This document shows, one piece after another, positions 13,793 to 21,317 of a stretch of DNA of 24,421 nucleotides. A model generated the notes under the pieces. It was not told where the DNA came from. It searched no databases and saw only the letters and a program-made list of their open reading frames with translations. The stretch's first letter is position 1. Each line of letters begins with the position of its first letter. This DNA is from Pseudomonadota bacterium. Its GTDB lineage: Bacteria > Pseudomonadota > Alphaproteobacteria > Sphingomonadales > Sphingomonadaceae. A program made the translations under genes and the position numbers. The stretch is from contig JAEZIO010000067.1 in the NCBI GenBank assembly GCA_023436615.1, forward strand, positions 1-24,421. Reading direction: 5' to 3'.

Positions 13793-15439
13793 ATGACCGA
13801 CCATCGGCGCCAACGTCCGAACATCCTGCTCATCGTCGTGGACGACATGGGATATTCCGATATCGAGCCCTTCGGCGGCGAAATTCGCACGCCCGTCCTG
13901 AGCGGTCTGGCCGACGAGGGCGTGCGATTTCGAAATTTCCACGTGTCCTCGCTGTGCGCGCCGACCCGAGCGATGCTGCTGTCCGGCGTCGACAATCATC
14001 AGGCTGGCCTGGGCACGATGCCGCCGATGCACTCGACCAACCAGTATCTGCAGCCCGGGTACGAGGGCCCGCTGAACCATCGCGTGATGACGGTTGCGGA
14101 AGTCCTGCGCGGCGAAGGTTACCATTGCTACATGGCGGGCAAGTGGCACCTCGGCGCCATCGACGGCTATCGCCCCGAGGACCGCGGCTTCGAACGGGTC
14201 TTCTCATTCCTGGGGGGAGGAGCCAGCCACTTCAGCGATCACCGCGCACTCAGCGCGAGCGAGCTTCCGCACACGCGCTACGACGAAGACGGGCGGGATG
14301 TGACGGAGGAGCTTCCCGAGGATTTCTATTCGTCGGATTTCTACGCCGACAAGATGATTTCCTACCTGTCGGAGCAGCCCGACGATGCGCCGTTTTTCGC
14401 CTATCTCGCCTTCACCGCGCCGCACGATCCGCTCCACGTTCCAGGTTCATGGCTCGACAAATATCGAGGCGCTTACGACGAGGGTTACGACTCGATTCGC
14501 ACCCGCCGGCTCGAGCGGATGAAGGAACTGGGACTCGTCCCGGACTCGCTCGAGCCGAATCCCGGCAGCGGCCTGTTTCCGATGTGGGAGGAGCTGGACG
14601 ACGAGCAACGCGCCGAACAGGCGCGCAAGATGGAAATCTACGCAGCGATGATCGAAAACGCCGATTACAACATCGGCCGAGTCCTCGATCTACTCAGGCG
14701 CAAAGGAGAATATGAGGACACGCTGATCGTCTTTATTTCCGACAATGGCGCCAATCCGAAAGAACCGCACTTCTACCAGCCCAACACTCCCGAGCTGATC
14801 GAACGCGACTATGACAACAGCCTCGCCAACATGGGGCGGAGGGGTTCGTTCGTTTCGATCGGCGGGGCGTGGGCCGAGGTCGCCAACACGCCGCTCTCTT
14901 ACTTCAAGACGACGACCTATGAGGGCGGGACGCAGGTGCCGCTGATCATCCGCGGGCCGGGCGTGATGAAGCGGGGCGTTGACGCCTCGCAGCTGCTGCA
15001 CGCAACCGACGTGTTGCCGACCGTGCTCGACTTCGTCGGCGCCAGCCGCCCGGCCGAGCGAAACGGCAAGCCGCTGGAGCCGCTTTATGGGCGTTCGTGG
15101 AAACCGTATCTAACCGGCGAAACTTCCGCAGGAGTCCGCGGGCCCTTCGACGCGATCGGCTTTGAGATGATGGAGTGCAGGGCTGTGCTCAAAGGCGACT
15201 GGAAGCTGCTATTCATGGCGCCGCCCTACGGTGAGAACGACTGGCACCTCTACAATGTTGGCGAAGACCCGCGCGAACTGAACAATTTGGCGGCGCGGTA
15301 TCCCCAAAAATTTGCGGAGCTCAAAGCCGAATGGGACGCCTATGCCTGCGCCGTCGGTTACATCGAAGCGGGTGAGATAAAGCAGCTCGAGGGTATGGCG
15401 CCGGAGGATTTCTTCCGCTTTGAAGGGCTTCAGGATTGA
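13793..15439 (+). CDS. AtsA-like cytoplasmic arylsulfatase (type I, formylglycine)
   Basis: This 548-aa hydrolase should cleave sulfate esters. The catalytic Cys55 in CAPTRA (CxPxR) would be converted to formylglycine by a separate maturase, not in this window. Metal-binding DD (17-18) in ILLIVVDDMGYSD, the GKWHLG motif and the late FISDNGAN motif complete the active site. There is no signal peptide: the N-terminus is MTDHRRQRPN followed directly by the first strand, as in Pseudomonas aeruginosa AtsA, so it acts in the cytoplasm on imported substrates. AAGGA lies 8 bases before the ATG. A SulP anion transporter lies upstream and a stress protein follows with only a few bases between; a candidate EcfG promoter precedes it. 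Substrate unknown. Confidence 0.92.
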   Translation: MTDHRRQRPNILLIVVDDMGYSDIEPFGGEIRTPVLSGLADEGVRFRNFHVSSLCAPTRAMLLSGVDNHQAGLGTMPPMHSTNQYLQPGYEGPLNHRVMTVAEVLRGEGYHCYMAGKWHLGAIDGYRPEDRGFERVFSFLGGGASHFSDHRALSASELPHTRYDEDGRDVTEELPEDFYSSDFYADKMISYLSEQPDDAPFFAYLAFTAPHDPLHVPGSWLDKYRGAYDEGYDSIRTRRLERMKELGLVPDSLEPNPGSGLFPMWEELDDEQRAEQARKMEIYAAMIENADYNIGRVLDLLRRKGEYEDTLIVFISDNGANPKEPHFYQPNTPELIERDYDNSLANMGRRGSFVSIGGAWAEVANTPLSYFKTTTYEGGTQVPLIIRGPGVMKRGVDASQLLHATDVLPTVLDFVGASRPAERNGKPLEPLYGRSWKPYLTGETSAGVRGPFDAIGFEMMECRAVLKGDWKLLFMAPPYGENDWHLYNVGEDPRELNNLAARYPQKFAELKAEWDAYACAVGYIEAGEIKQLEGMAPEDFFRFEGLQD

Positions 15440-15456
15440 GGCGGATCGAACGGAAG

Positions 15457-16317
15457 ATGGAACGGCTTCTCGTTGCCACGGACTTTTCCTCGCGATCCGA
15501 TCGCGCGCTCATGCGGGCGACGCTGTTGGCCCGGAAGCTCGGCGCAGCCTTGACCCTGGTCCATGTCATCGATGCCGATTATCCGCGCGCCCTGGCCGAT
15601 TCAGAGCAGCAGGCCGCGGAGCAGCTTATGGAAGAGAGTGTCGCGACGCTGCGATCGGAGGACGGCTTTTCCGCGGATTGGGTCGTGAAGGTCGACGACG
15701 TGCATGCCGGAATCCTTGCCGCGTCAGACGAGGCTTCGGCCGACCTCATCATCCTCGGGCCGCACCGGCGCCGGTTCGCCGACATCTTCGTCGGGACGAC
15801 GGCTCAGCGAGTCGTCGAGCAGATCGAGCGACCGCTGTTGATCGCGGTCGACACGCCGACGGGCCATTATCGCAGCACACTGCTGGCGCTCGACTTCGAC
15901 GAGGCCTCGCGGGGCGCGGCGCGCAAGGCCTTGGCGATGGGCATCTTCGACGAGACGGAAGTGGTGGTGATGCACGCCTTCGATGCGCCCGCCGCGGGCC
16001 TGATGCGTCAGGCGCTCGAACATCCGCACACCGTTGAAAGCTATGTGACGACCGAGCGCGATCGCGCAGACGAGAAGCTCGCCGGGCTGGTCAAGGATCT
16101 CGGTCTTCCGCCGACGTGCCGGACGGTCGTGTCGCTCGAAGGATCGCCGGCGCGCGCCATTCTGGATTCGGCGAAGGAGGTCGGCAGCGAGCTGATCGTT
16201 CTCGGAACCAACCAGCGCACCGGCCTCGGGCGCGCGTTCATCGGCAGCGTCGCGGCGGATGTCATCGCCGATGCGCACCGCGACATCCTGATTATCCCCG
16301 CCGGAGAAGCCGGCTAG
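15457..16317 (+). CDS. Tandem-domain universal stress protein
   Basis: Two UspA-like domains are joined in 286 residues: the first runs from MERLLVATDFS to about residue 128, the second from RSTLLALDFD to the end. Each has the beta-strand pattern of the fold and an ILG/VLG-type strand before the nucleotide loop. The ATP motif G-x2-G-x9-G-S/T is imperfect in both halves: GPHRRR...GT in the first and GTNQRT...GS in the second, so the second glycine is missing. I chose the ATG at 15457, preceded by GGAAG; a longer frame begins upstream at 15436 with a TTG overlapping the sulfatase stop. It is probably transcribed with the sulfatase. Its stop TAG shares the palindrome CTAG (16314-16317) with the convergent antiporter's stop. 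Confidence 0.9.
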   Translation: MERLLVATDFSSRSDRALMRATLLARKLGAALTLVHVIDADYPRALADSEQQAAEQLMEESVATLRSEDGFSADWVVKVDDVHAGILAASDEASADLIILGPHRRRFADIFVGTTAQRVVEQIERPLLIAVDTPTGHYRSTLLALDFDEASRGAARKALAMGIFDETEVVVMHAFDAPAAGLMRQALEHPHTVESYVTTERDRADEKLAGLVKDLGLPPTCRTVVSLEGSPARAILDSAKEVGSELIVLGTNQRTGLGRAFIGSVAADVIADAHRDILIIPAGEAG

Positions 16318-18140
16318 GCGGGTTCCATCGCTCGCCTCGAACCGAGCCAGAGCGTCGCGACGCCGCCGACCGCGGCAATCGTCGAAGCGATAAAGATCGC
16401 GATCTTGGCCGCGTCATAGTCGGCGGCTGCGGCGAAGGATTGGCCCGCGATAAAGAGGGACATGGTAAAGCCGATGCCGGCGAGGCAGCCGGCGCCGAAC
16501 ACCTGGAACCAGCTATATTCGTGAGGCTTCGTCGCGAGGCCGAGTTTGACGGCGGCGTATGACGCGCCAAGCAGGCCCAGCGGTTTACCCACGACCAGCC
16601 CCGCCACGATTGCAATGACCAGCCCGCCCCTGCCCTCCAGCAGCCCGGGCACGAACGTCACGCCTGCGTTGGCGAAGGCGAACACCGGCAGGACTATGTA
16701 GCTCGACCGGACTTCGACGATCCGCAGCAGCCGGGCCGCGGGCGATTCGAGGCGCAGGTAGATGGCTTCCAGCGCGCGCATCGCGCCATGCGACAAGGAA
16801 TGGCGCATTTCCTCCGGCCCGCGCTGAGTCTCGTTCGACACGATCGCGTCGGCCTGGGTCATCAGCGCCTGGTAATTGGGCGGCTGTCGCGTCGGGATGA
16901 ACAGCGCCAGCAGCACTCCGGCCAGCGTTGCGTGAACGCCGCCTTCGTGGATGCAATACCACAGCGCAATGCCGAGCAGGGCGTAGGGAGCGACGCGGTA
17001 GATCGAGGCGCGATTGAGCGCCGCGAGGCCCGCGAGGATAGGCAGCGTGGCAGCCAGATATCCGAAATCGATATGCTGCGTGTAGAAGATCGCGATGATC
17101 AGGATGGCGCCGATGTCGTCGACGATCGCTGCAGCGGTGAGAAAGATCCGCAGCTCGATCGGCACGCGCTGCCCCATCATCGCGATCAGGGCGACGGCGA
17201 AAGCCGTGTCGGTGCCGATCGGAATGCCCCAGCCGCGGGTCCACGGCCCGGACGGGATGAGCAGCAGGTAGATCAGCGCAGGTATCGCCATTCCGCCGAT
17301 CGAAGCGGCGATGGGCATTGCGGCGAGCCGGCGCGTCGCCAGGTGCCCGACGGTAAACTCGCGCTTGATCTCGAGGCCGACGACCAGGAAGAAGATCGTC
17401 AGCAGGCCGTCGTTGACCCATCGGAGAAGCGGCAGCTGGAACCCGCCGCCGTCCCAGGCCAAACCGAACTCGCGCTGCCAAAGGGTGGCGAATGCCGGGC
17501 CCAGAGGCGTGTTGCTGAGCAAAAGCGCGAGCAAGGTGGCTGCGAGCAGCAGCAAGCCCGAGGACGGAGTCCAGTTGACGAAGTCGAGGGCGGCGGCGCG
17601 GACGCGATAGCCGAGCGCACCGAGCAAGGCGTCGGCGAACGACGCATCGTCCCACGGACCGTCGTAAAGACGGCCGTTGATGAAGAAGGTCGGAGTGAAG
17701 GAAACGCCGTTCGCTTCCGCGCTTGCGATATCGTCGCGAACGCGCGCGGCGGCCCGCTTTCCCTGCGGGCTCGACGAGGGCGGCAGCTGAAGCTCGCGTT
17801 CTATGGACTCGATATCGTCTTCGGTCAGGTCCCAGGAGCGCGTCATCAGCGCGACGTGCGCTCGCCAGAACTTGCCGACCTCCGCGGCGCGTTCGGCAAG
17901 ATCGGCGGCGCGAACCGCAAGCTCGCTGCCTGCGAGCGGGCGATGGCGAAAGACGTGCGCGAGCTCGGTGCCGAGCTGGTCTCTCAGATCGACGACGCGG
18001 TCGTGGGCCGCGCGGCAGTGCCGGCACGCGTAGCTGCCATATTCGACCAGCGTGATCGCAGCGTCCGGGTCGCCGAGGACGTGGTCCTTATTTGGGTCGA
18101 CGGGAGGTTCTAGTCGCCGACTTTCCAGATCATCCACCAA
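16314..18140 (-). CDS. nhaA: Na+/H+ antiporter NhaA with N-terminal DsbA-like thioredoxin domain
   Basis: Residues about 20-175 form a DsbA-like thioredoxin domain: VEYGSYACRHC with active cysteines C39 and C42, and the cis-proline loop FTPTFFING (P150). From about 185 on the protein is a full NhaA: the ion-binding DD of AAAIVDDIGAI, the Asp of GTDTAFAVALIAMMG, the Lys of VVGKPLGLLG, and the pH-related His of GGVHATLAGVLLALFIP all align with E. coli NhaA (D163/D164, D133, K300, H225). There is no signal peptide, so by the NhaA topology the thioredoxin domain should face the cytoplasm. I place the start at TTG 18140 (608 aa; GTG 18137 is next): GGGAGAG lies 9 bases upstream. The frame extends to a GTG at 18269, but that lies beyond the predicted promoter. 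NhaA-thioredoxin fusions are known; their role is not. Confidence 0.9.
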   Translation of the reverse strand: MVDDLESRRLEPPVDPNKDHVLGDPDAAITLVEYGSYACRHCRAAHDRVVDLRDQLGTELAHVFRHRPLAGSELAVRAADLAERAAEVGKFWRAHVALMTRSWDLTEDDIESIERELQLPPSSSPQGKRAAARVRDDIASAEANGVSFTPTFFINGRLYDGPWDDASFADALLGALGYRVRAAALDFVNWTPSSGLLLLAATLLALLLSNTPLGPAFATLWQREFGLAWDGGGFQLPLLRWVNDGLLTIFFLVVGLEIKREFTVGHLATRRLAAMPIAASIGGMAIPALIYLLLIPSGPWTRGWGIPIGTDTAFAVALIAMMGQRVPIELRIFLTAAAIVDDIGAILIIAIFYTQHIDFGYLAATLPILAGLAALNRASIYRVAPYALLGIALWYCIHEGGVHATLAGVLLALFIPTRQPPNYQALMTQADAIVSNETQRGPEEMRHSLSHGAMRALEAIYLRLESPAARLLRIVEVRSSYIVLPVFAFANAGVTFVPGLLEGRGGLVIAIVAGLVVGKPLGLLGASYAAVKLGLATKPHEYSWFQVFGAGCLAGIGFTMSLFIAGQSFAAAADYDAAKIAIFIASTIAAVGGVATLWLGSRRAMEPA

Positions 18141-18173
18141 CTGGCTTTTCTCTCCCGACGGGCCTGTCCAAGC

Positions 18174-18200
18174 GGAACCAATCGCTGAGGTCGCTGTTCC
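18174..18200. promoter_or_regulatory. Palindromic EcfG-type promoter shared by nhaA and gcd
   Basis: GGAAC (18174-18178), 17 bases, GTTCC (18196-18200). Because GGAAC and GTTCC are complements, the same 27 bases read GGAAC-N17-GTT on both strands. This is the general-stress sigma (EcfG) promoter form in Alphaproteobacteria, facing gcd (ATG 18298) to the right and nhaA (TTG 18140) to the left. Predicted leaders are about 90 and 30 bases; the nhaA ribosome site lies inside the latter. Confidence 0.6.
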
Positions 18201-18216
18201 GGTTCGCGCACCGGAA
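18197..18216. promoter_or_regulatory. Inverted repeat overlapping the gcd-side -10
   Basis: TTCCGGT (18197-18203) and ACCGGAA (18210-18216) are perfect 7-base inverted arms around six bases. The repeat overlaps the right end of the GGAAC-N17-GTTCC element, where a repressor or activator could control one direction. It could equally be a chance GC-rich dyad or an mRNA hairpin in the gcd leader. Confidence 0.35.
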
Positions 18217-18297
18217 GCTGCGTTCGAGCGACCAGGAGGCGCTGCGACTGCCCCAGTAACAGGCAGCACATCGTCCCCTCAACAAGGGGAGTTGCCG

Positions 18298-20709
18298 ATG
18301 GCGAAGGCTACTTCGCGTCCGCGCGTAACGCGCTCGATTCTGATCCTGCTGCTCGGGGCGCTGCTGGCCGGCATCGGACTCATCCTTGCGGCCGGCGGCA
18401 TTTGGCTCGCCGTGCTGGGCGGCTCGATCTATTACCTGCTCGCGGGGGTCGGCCTGATCGCGGCGGGTGCGCTCCTGGTCGTGGGCCGGCCGCTCGGTGC
18501 ATACACATATCTCGCGATATTCGCGCTCACGGTCGTGTGGGCGCTTTGGGAAGTGGGCCTCGACCCCTGGGCGCTGGTTCCGAGAGTTGTTGGACCCGCG
18601 GTTCTGGCTGTCCTTGTCCTGCTCGTCCTGCCGCTGCTCGATCCGCGTCGCTGGCGCTGGATGACCGCGTTCGCGGCGGTCGCCGGCCTGGCGGTCCTCC
18701 TCCTGGTCGGAATCGTCGTTTCGCCAGGCTATCTGATGCAGGATCCGCGCGGCTTCCCGCCCAGGCTTGCCGCCGCGGTGGCCAATCCGTCGCTGGCGCC
18801 GGTGGGCCGCGACTGGCCGGCCTACGGCGGCACCTATGGCGCGCAGCGTTTCTCGGCGCTGGCGCAGATCACCCCCGATAACGTCGGCAAGCTCGAACGC
18901 GCGTGGGTGTACCGCACCGGCGAGCGGCCGAAAGAGCGCTGGGGCGCGGAAACGACCCCGCTGAAGGTCGGCGACACCCTGTATCTTTGCACGGGCATGA
19001 ACGTCATGATCGCGCTTGACCCGGCGACGGGCCAGCAGAAGTGGCGCTTCGATCCCCGGGTGCCCGAGCAATGGATCCCGTACACCGCTGCCTGCCGCGG
19101 CGTGGCTTATTATGCTTCGCCCGGAGCGCAGCCGAACGGACAATGCGCGGCGCGAATCATCGAGGGCACGCTCGACGGGCGGCTAATCGCCGTCGACGCC
19201 AGGACCGGTCGCCCGTGCGCGGATTTCGGTAGCAACGGCCAGGTCGACATCAAGGCGGGGATGGGCCCCGTCTACCCTGGCATGGTGTCCATCACCTCTC
19301 CGCCGACGATAGTCCGGGGAATCGTCGTCACGGGCCACCAGGTTCTCGACGGCCAGATGCGCAATGCGCCGTCGGGCGTGATCCAGGGCTTCGACGCGAC
19401 GACCGGGCGGCTCCGCTGGGCGTGGGACATGATGCACCCGGACCGGGCTGCGGCGCCGCCGCCGGGACAGTCGTACGAGCGCGGGACGCCCAACATGTGG
19501 ACGACCGCAAGCGGGGACGAGCAGCTGGGCCTCGTCTATCTTCCAATGGGCAACAGCGCGGTCGATTATTGGAGCGGCAGCCGCCGGCCGCCGGAAAACG
19601 AATTCGCGACGTCGCTGGTCGCGCTCGATGTGACGAGCGGCAGGCCTCGCTGGCATTTCCGCGCCGTCGACAAGGACGTCTGGGACTATGATTTCGGGGG
19701 GCAGGCGTCGCTCGTCGATTTCCCGGTCGGCGCCGGAGTGGTTCCCGCGCTGGTGCTTCCGAGCAAGCAGGGAGACATCTACATCCTCGACCGCCGCACG
19801 GGCCGCTCCCTGTTCCCGGTTCAGCGCCGCGCCGTTCCGCAAGGCGGTGTCGAGCCCGAGCAGCGGACCGCGACGCAGCCATTTTCGTCCTATCACACTC
19901 TGGCGTTCCCCGATCTGGAGGAACGGAACATGTGGGGCATGTCGCCGATCGACCAGATGGTCTGCCGCATCCAGTTCCGACGGGCGGACTATCGCGGGAT
20001 GTACACGCCGCCTCGCGCAGACAAGCGGACGGTTCAATATCCCGGCTACAATGGCGGCACCGATTGGGGCGGAGTAGCGGTCGACCCAATCCACGGCGTC
20101 ATCGTCGCCAATTACAACAACATGCCCAATTATGTGCGGCTGGTGCCGCGCAAGGAGGCGGACCGCCGCGGCTGGGCGCCACGCGAAGCAGCGCGCGGCG
20201 GAAGCATGGGCGGCGGCCATGAAGGAGCCGGCGATCCGCAGTGGGGATCGCCCTTCGCGGTCGACGTGAACGCCGGCTGGCGCCTGCCGTTCACCGGCCT
20301 CCTGTGCAAGCAGCCGCCTTATGGCGGTCTTCGCGCAATCGAGCTCGCGACCGGCCGCACGATCTGGGATCGCCCCTACGGTACCGCACGGCGCAACGGC
20401 CCGTGGGGCATTCCGTCCATGATGCCGTTCGAGATCGGGACTCCAAACAACGGCGGCGCCGTCGTGACCGCGAGCGGCTTGATCTTCATCTCCGGGGCTA
20501 CCGACAATCTGATGCGCGCCATCGACCTCAGAACCGGCAAGTCGCTATGGCACGACGGCCTTCCGGCCGGCGGTCAGGCGACCCCCATGACCTACGACCA
20601 TAACGGCCGCCAATATGTGCTGATCATGACGGGCGGCCATCATTTCATGGAGACGCCCGTCGGCGATGAGGTGATTGCCTACGCATTGCCGCAAGGAAAT
20701 CGCTCATGA
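18298..20709 (+). CDS. gcd: Membrane-bound PQQ-dependent dehydrogenase (glucose/quinate/shikimate family)
   Basis: This 803-aa quinoprotein has the architecture of membrane glucose dehydrogenase (about 800 aa): five hydrophobic spans in residues 12-145, then a periplasmic eight-bladed propeller. Visible features are DWPAYGGTYGAQRFSALAQITPDNV, GDTLYLCTGMNVMIALDPATG, GNSAVDYWSG...ENEFATSLVALDVTSGRPRW, and DVWDYDFGGQASLVDFP, all matching the E. coli Gcd order, with repeated ALD..TG..W docking motifs. It would oxidise an aldose or cyclic polyol in the periplasm and feed electrons to ubiquinone; the substrate (glucose versus quinate/shikimate) is not certain. The ATG at 18298 has AAGGGGA seven bases upstream. 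The stop overlaps the next small gene by ATGA. No PQQ synthesis genes are in the window. Confidence 0.93.
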   Translation: MAKATSRPRVTRSILILLLGALLAGIGLILAAGGIWLAVLGGSIYYLLAGVGLIAAGALLVVGRPLGAYTYLAIFALTVVWALWEVGLDPWALVPRVVGPAVLAVLVLLVLPLLDPRRWRWMTAFAAVAGLAVLLLVGIVVSPGYLMQDPRGFPPRLAAAVANPSLAPVGRDWPAYGGTYGAQRFSALAQITPDNVGKLERAWVYRTGERPKERWGAETTPLKVGDTLYLCTGMNVMIALDPATGQQKWRFDPRVPEQWIPYTAACRGVAYYASPGAQPNGQCAARIIEGTLDGRLIAVDARTGRPCADFGSNGQVDIKAGMGPVYPGMVSITSPPTIVRGIVVTGHQVLDGQMRNAPSGVIQGFDATTGRLRWAWDMMHPDRAAAPPPGQSYERGTPNMWTTASGDEQLGLVYLPMGNSAVDYWSGSRRPPENEFATSLVALDVTSGRPRWHFRAVDKDVWDYDFGGQASLVDFPVGAGVVPALVLPSKQGDIYILDRRTGRSLFPVQRRAVPQGGVEPEQRTATQPFSSYHTLAFPDLEERNMWGMSPIDQMVCRIQFRRADYRGMYTPPRADKRTVQYPGYNGGTDWGGVAVDPIHGVIVANYNNMPNYVRLVPRKEADRRGWAPREAARGGSMGGGHEGAGDPQWGSPFAVDVNAGWRLPFTGLLCKQPPYGGLRAIELATGRTIWDRPYGTARRNGPWGIPSMMPFEIGTPNNGGAVVTASGLIFISGATDNLMRAIDLRTGKSLWHDGLPAGGQATPMTYDHNGRQYVLIMTGGHHFMETPVGDEVIAYALPQGNRS

Positions 20710-20882
20710 CCAAGCGAGTGCAGAAGCCCCCCAGAGCCTCGGAGCAGGCAAACGAGGAGCGCCGGGTCGCCCACCGCGAAGCTTTACTCGACGATGCGCT
20801 TGATGACACATTCCCGGCCAGCGATCCGCCGGCGATCGTCATGCCGCAGCGTCGCCGCAGGAGGAGCAAGGACAATGGGTGA
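20706..20882 (+). CDS. 58-aa PASDP-motif small protein
   Basis: I translated this small gene from the ATG overlapping the gcd stop (ATGA) to the TGA at 20880-20882. The protein is highly charged and soluble; its core is REALLDDALDDTFPASDPPAIV (residues 24-45 region), an acidic helix followed by the TFPASDPP motif, which I recognise as a recurrent motif of short uncharacterised proteins in Alphaproteobacteria and related groups. It ends in an Arg/Lys-rich tail (QRRRRRSKDNG). The doxX ATG lies within its last eight bases, so three genes are translationally coupled. Function is unknown. Confidence 0.8.
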   Translation: MTKRVQKPPRASEQANEERRVAHREALLDDALDDTFPASDPPAIVMPQRRRRRSKDNG

Positions 20883-21297
20883 AGGACTTTCGAAATATTC
20901 GCCGACGATGCTGAGCGTTCTGCGGATCGTCGTCGGCCTGATATTCCTGGAACACGGCACCCAGAAGTTCCTCGGTTTCCCTCCGGGCGACTTCGCCAAC
21001 ATCGGCTGGGGCCTGAACGACCCCGGCCACTTCGCCGGGGTGATCGAACTCTTCTGCGGCGCGCTGATCACGATCGGCCTGCTGACCCGTCCAGCCGCTT
21101 TCCTCGCTTCGGGAACGATGGCGGTCGCTTACTGGATGGCGCATGCGCCGCAGAACATGTTTCCGGTCAACAACATGGGCGACGCGGCGATCCTCTATTG
21201 CTTCGTCTTCCTCTATTTCGTTTTCGCGGGGCCGGGGCCGATCAGCGTCGATTCCGCCATCGGGCGCCGCGAACCCAGGGTCGAGCACCAGGCCTGA
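20875..21297 (+). CDS. DoxX family membrane protein
   Basis: This 140-aa protein has the four-span DoxX fold: LSVLRIVVGLIFLEHGTQKFLGFP (first span with the family's EHGTQK motif), a short loop, FAGVIELFCGALITIGLLTRPAAFLASGTMAVAYWMAH, and a last span ILYCFVFLYFVFAGPGPISVD. DoxX-like proteins are associated with quinone-linked or thiol/redox membrane processes, but the biochemical role of this subfamily is not established. The ATG at 20875 is preceded by GGAGGAGCAAGGAC, a strong ribosome site inside the preceding small gene. Placement after a PQQ dehydrogenase that reduces quinone is consistent with a membrane redox role, which is inference. Confidence 0.88.
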   Translation: MGEGLSKYSPTMLSVLRIVVGLIFLEHGTQKFLGFPPGDFANIGWGLNDPGHFAGVIELFCGALITIGLLTRPAAFLASGTMAVAYWMAHAPQNMFPVNNMGDAAILYCFVFLYFVFAGPGPISVDSAIGRREPRVEHQA

Positions 21298-21317
21298 GGC
21301 CGGCGTGCTGACGTCGA

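Noticed and set aside
18141..18269. Upstream extension of nhaA to a GTG at 18269
   Set aside because: The added 43 residues are low-complexity, lie beyond the predicted promoter, and lack a ribosome site; TTG 18140 has GGGAGAG at good spacing.
18052..18297. Upstream extension of gcd
   Set aside because: It overlaps nhaA antisense and the promoter; the ATG at 18298 has AAGGGGA at seven bases and is followed by the first membrane span.
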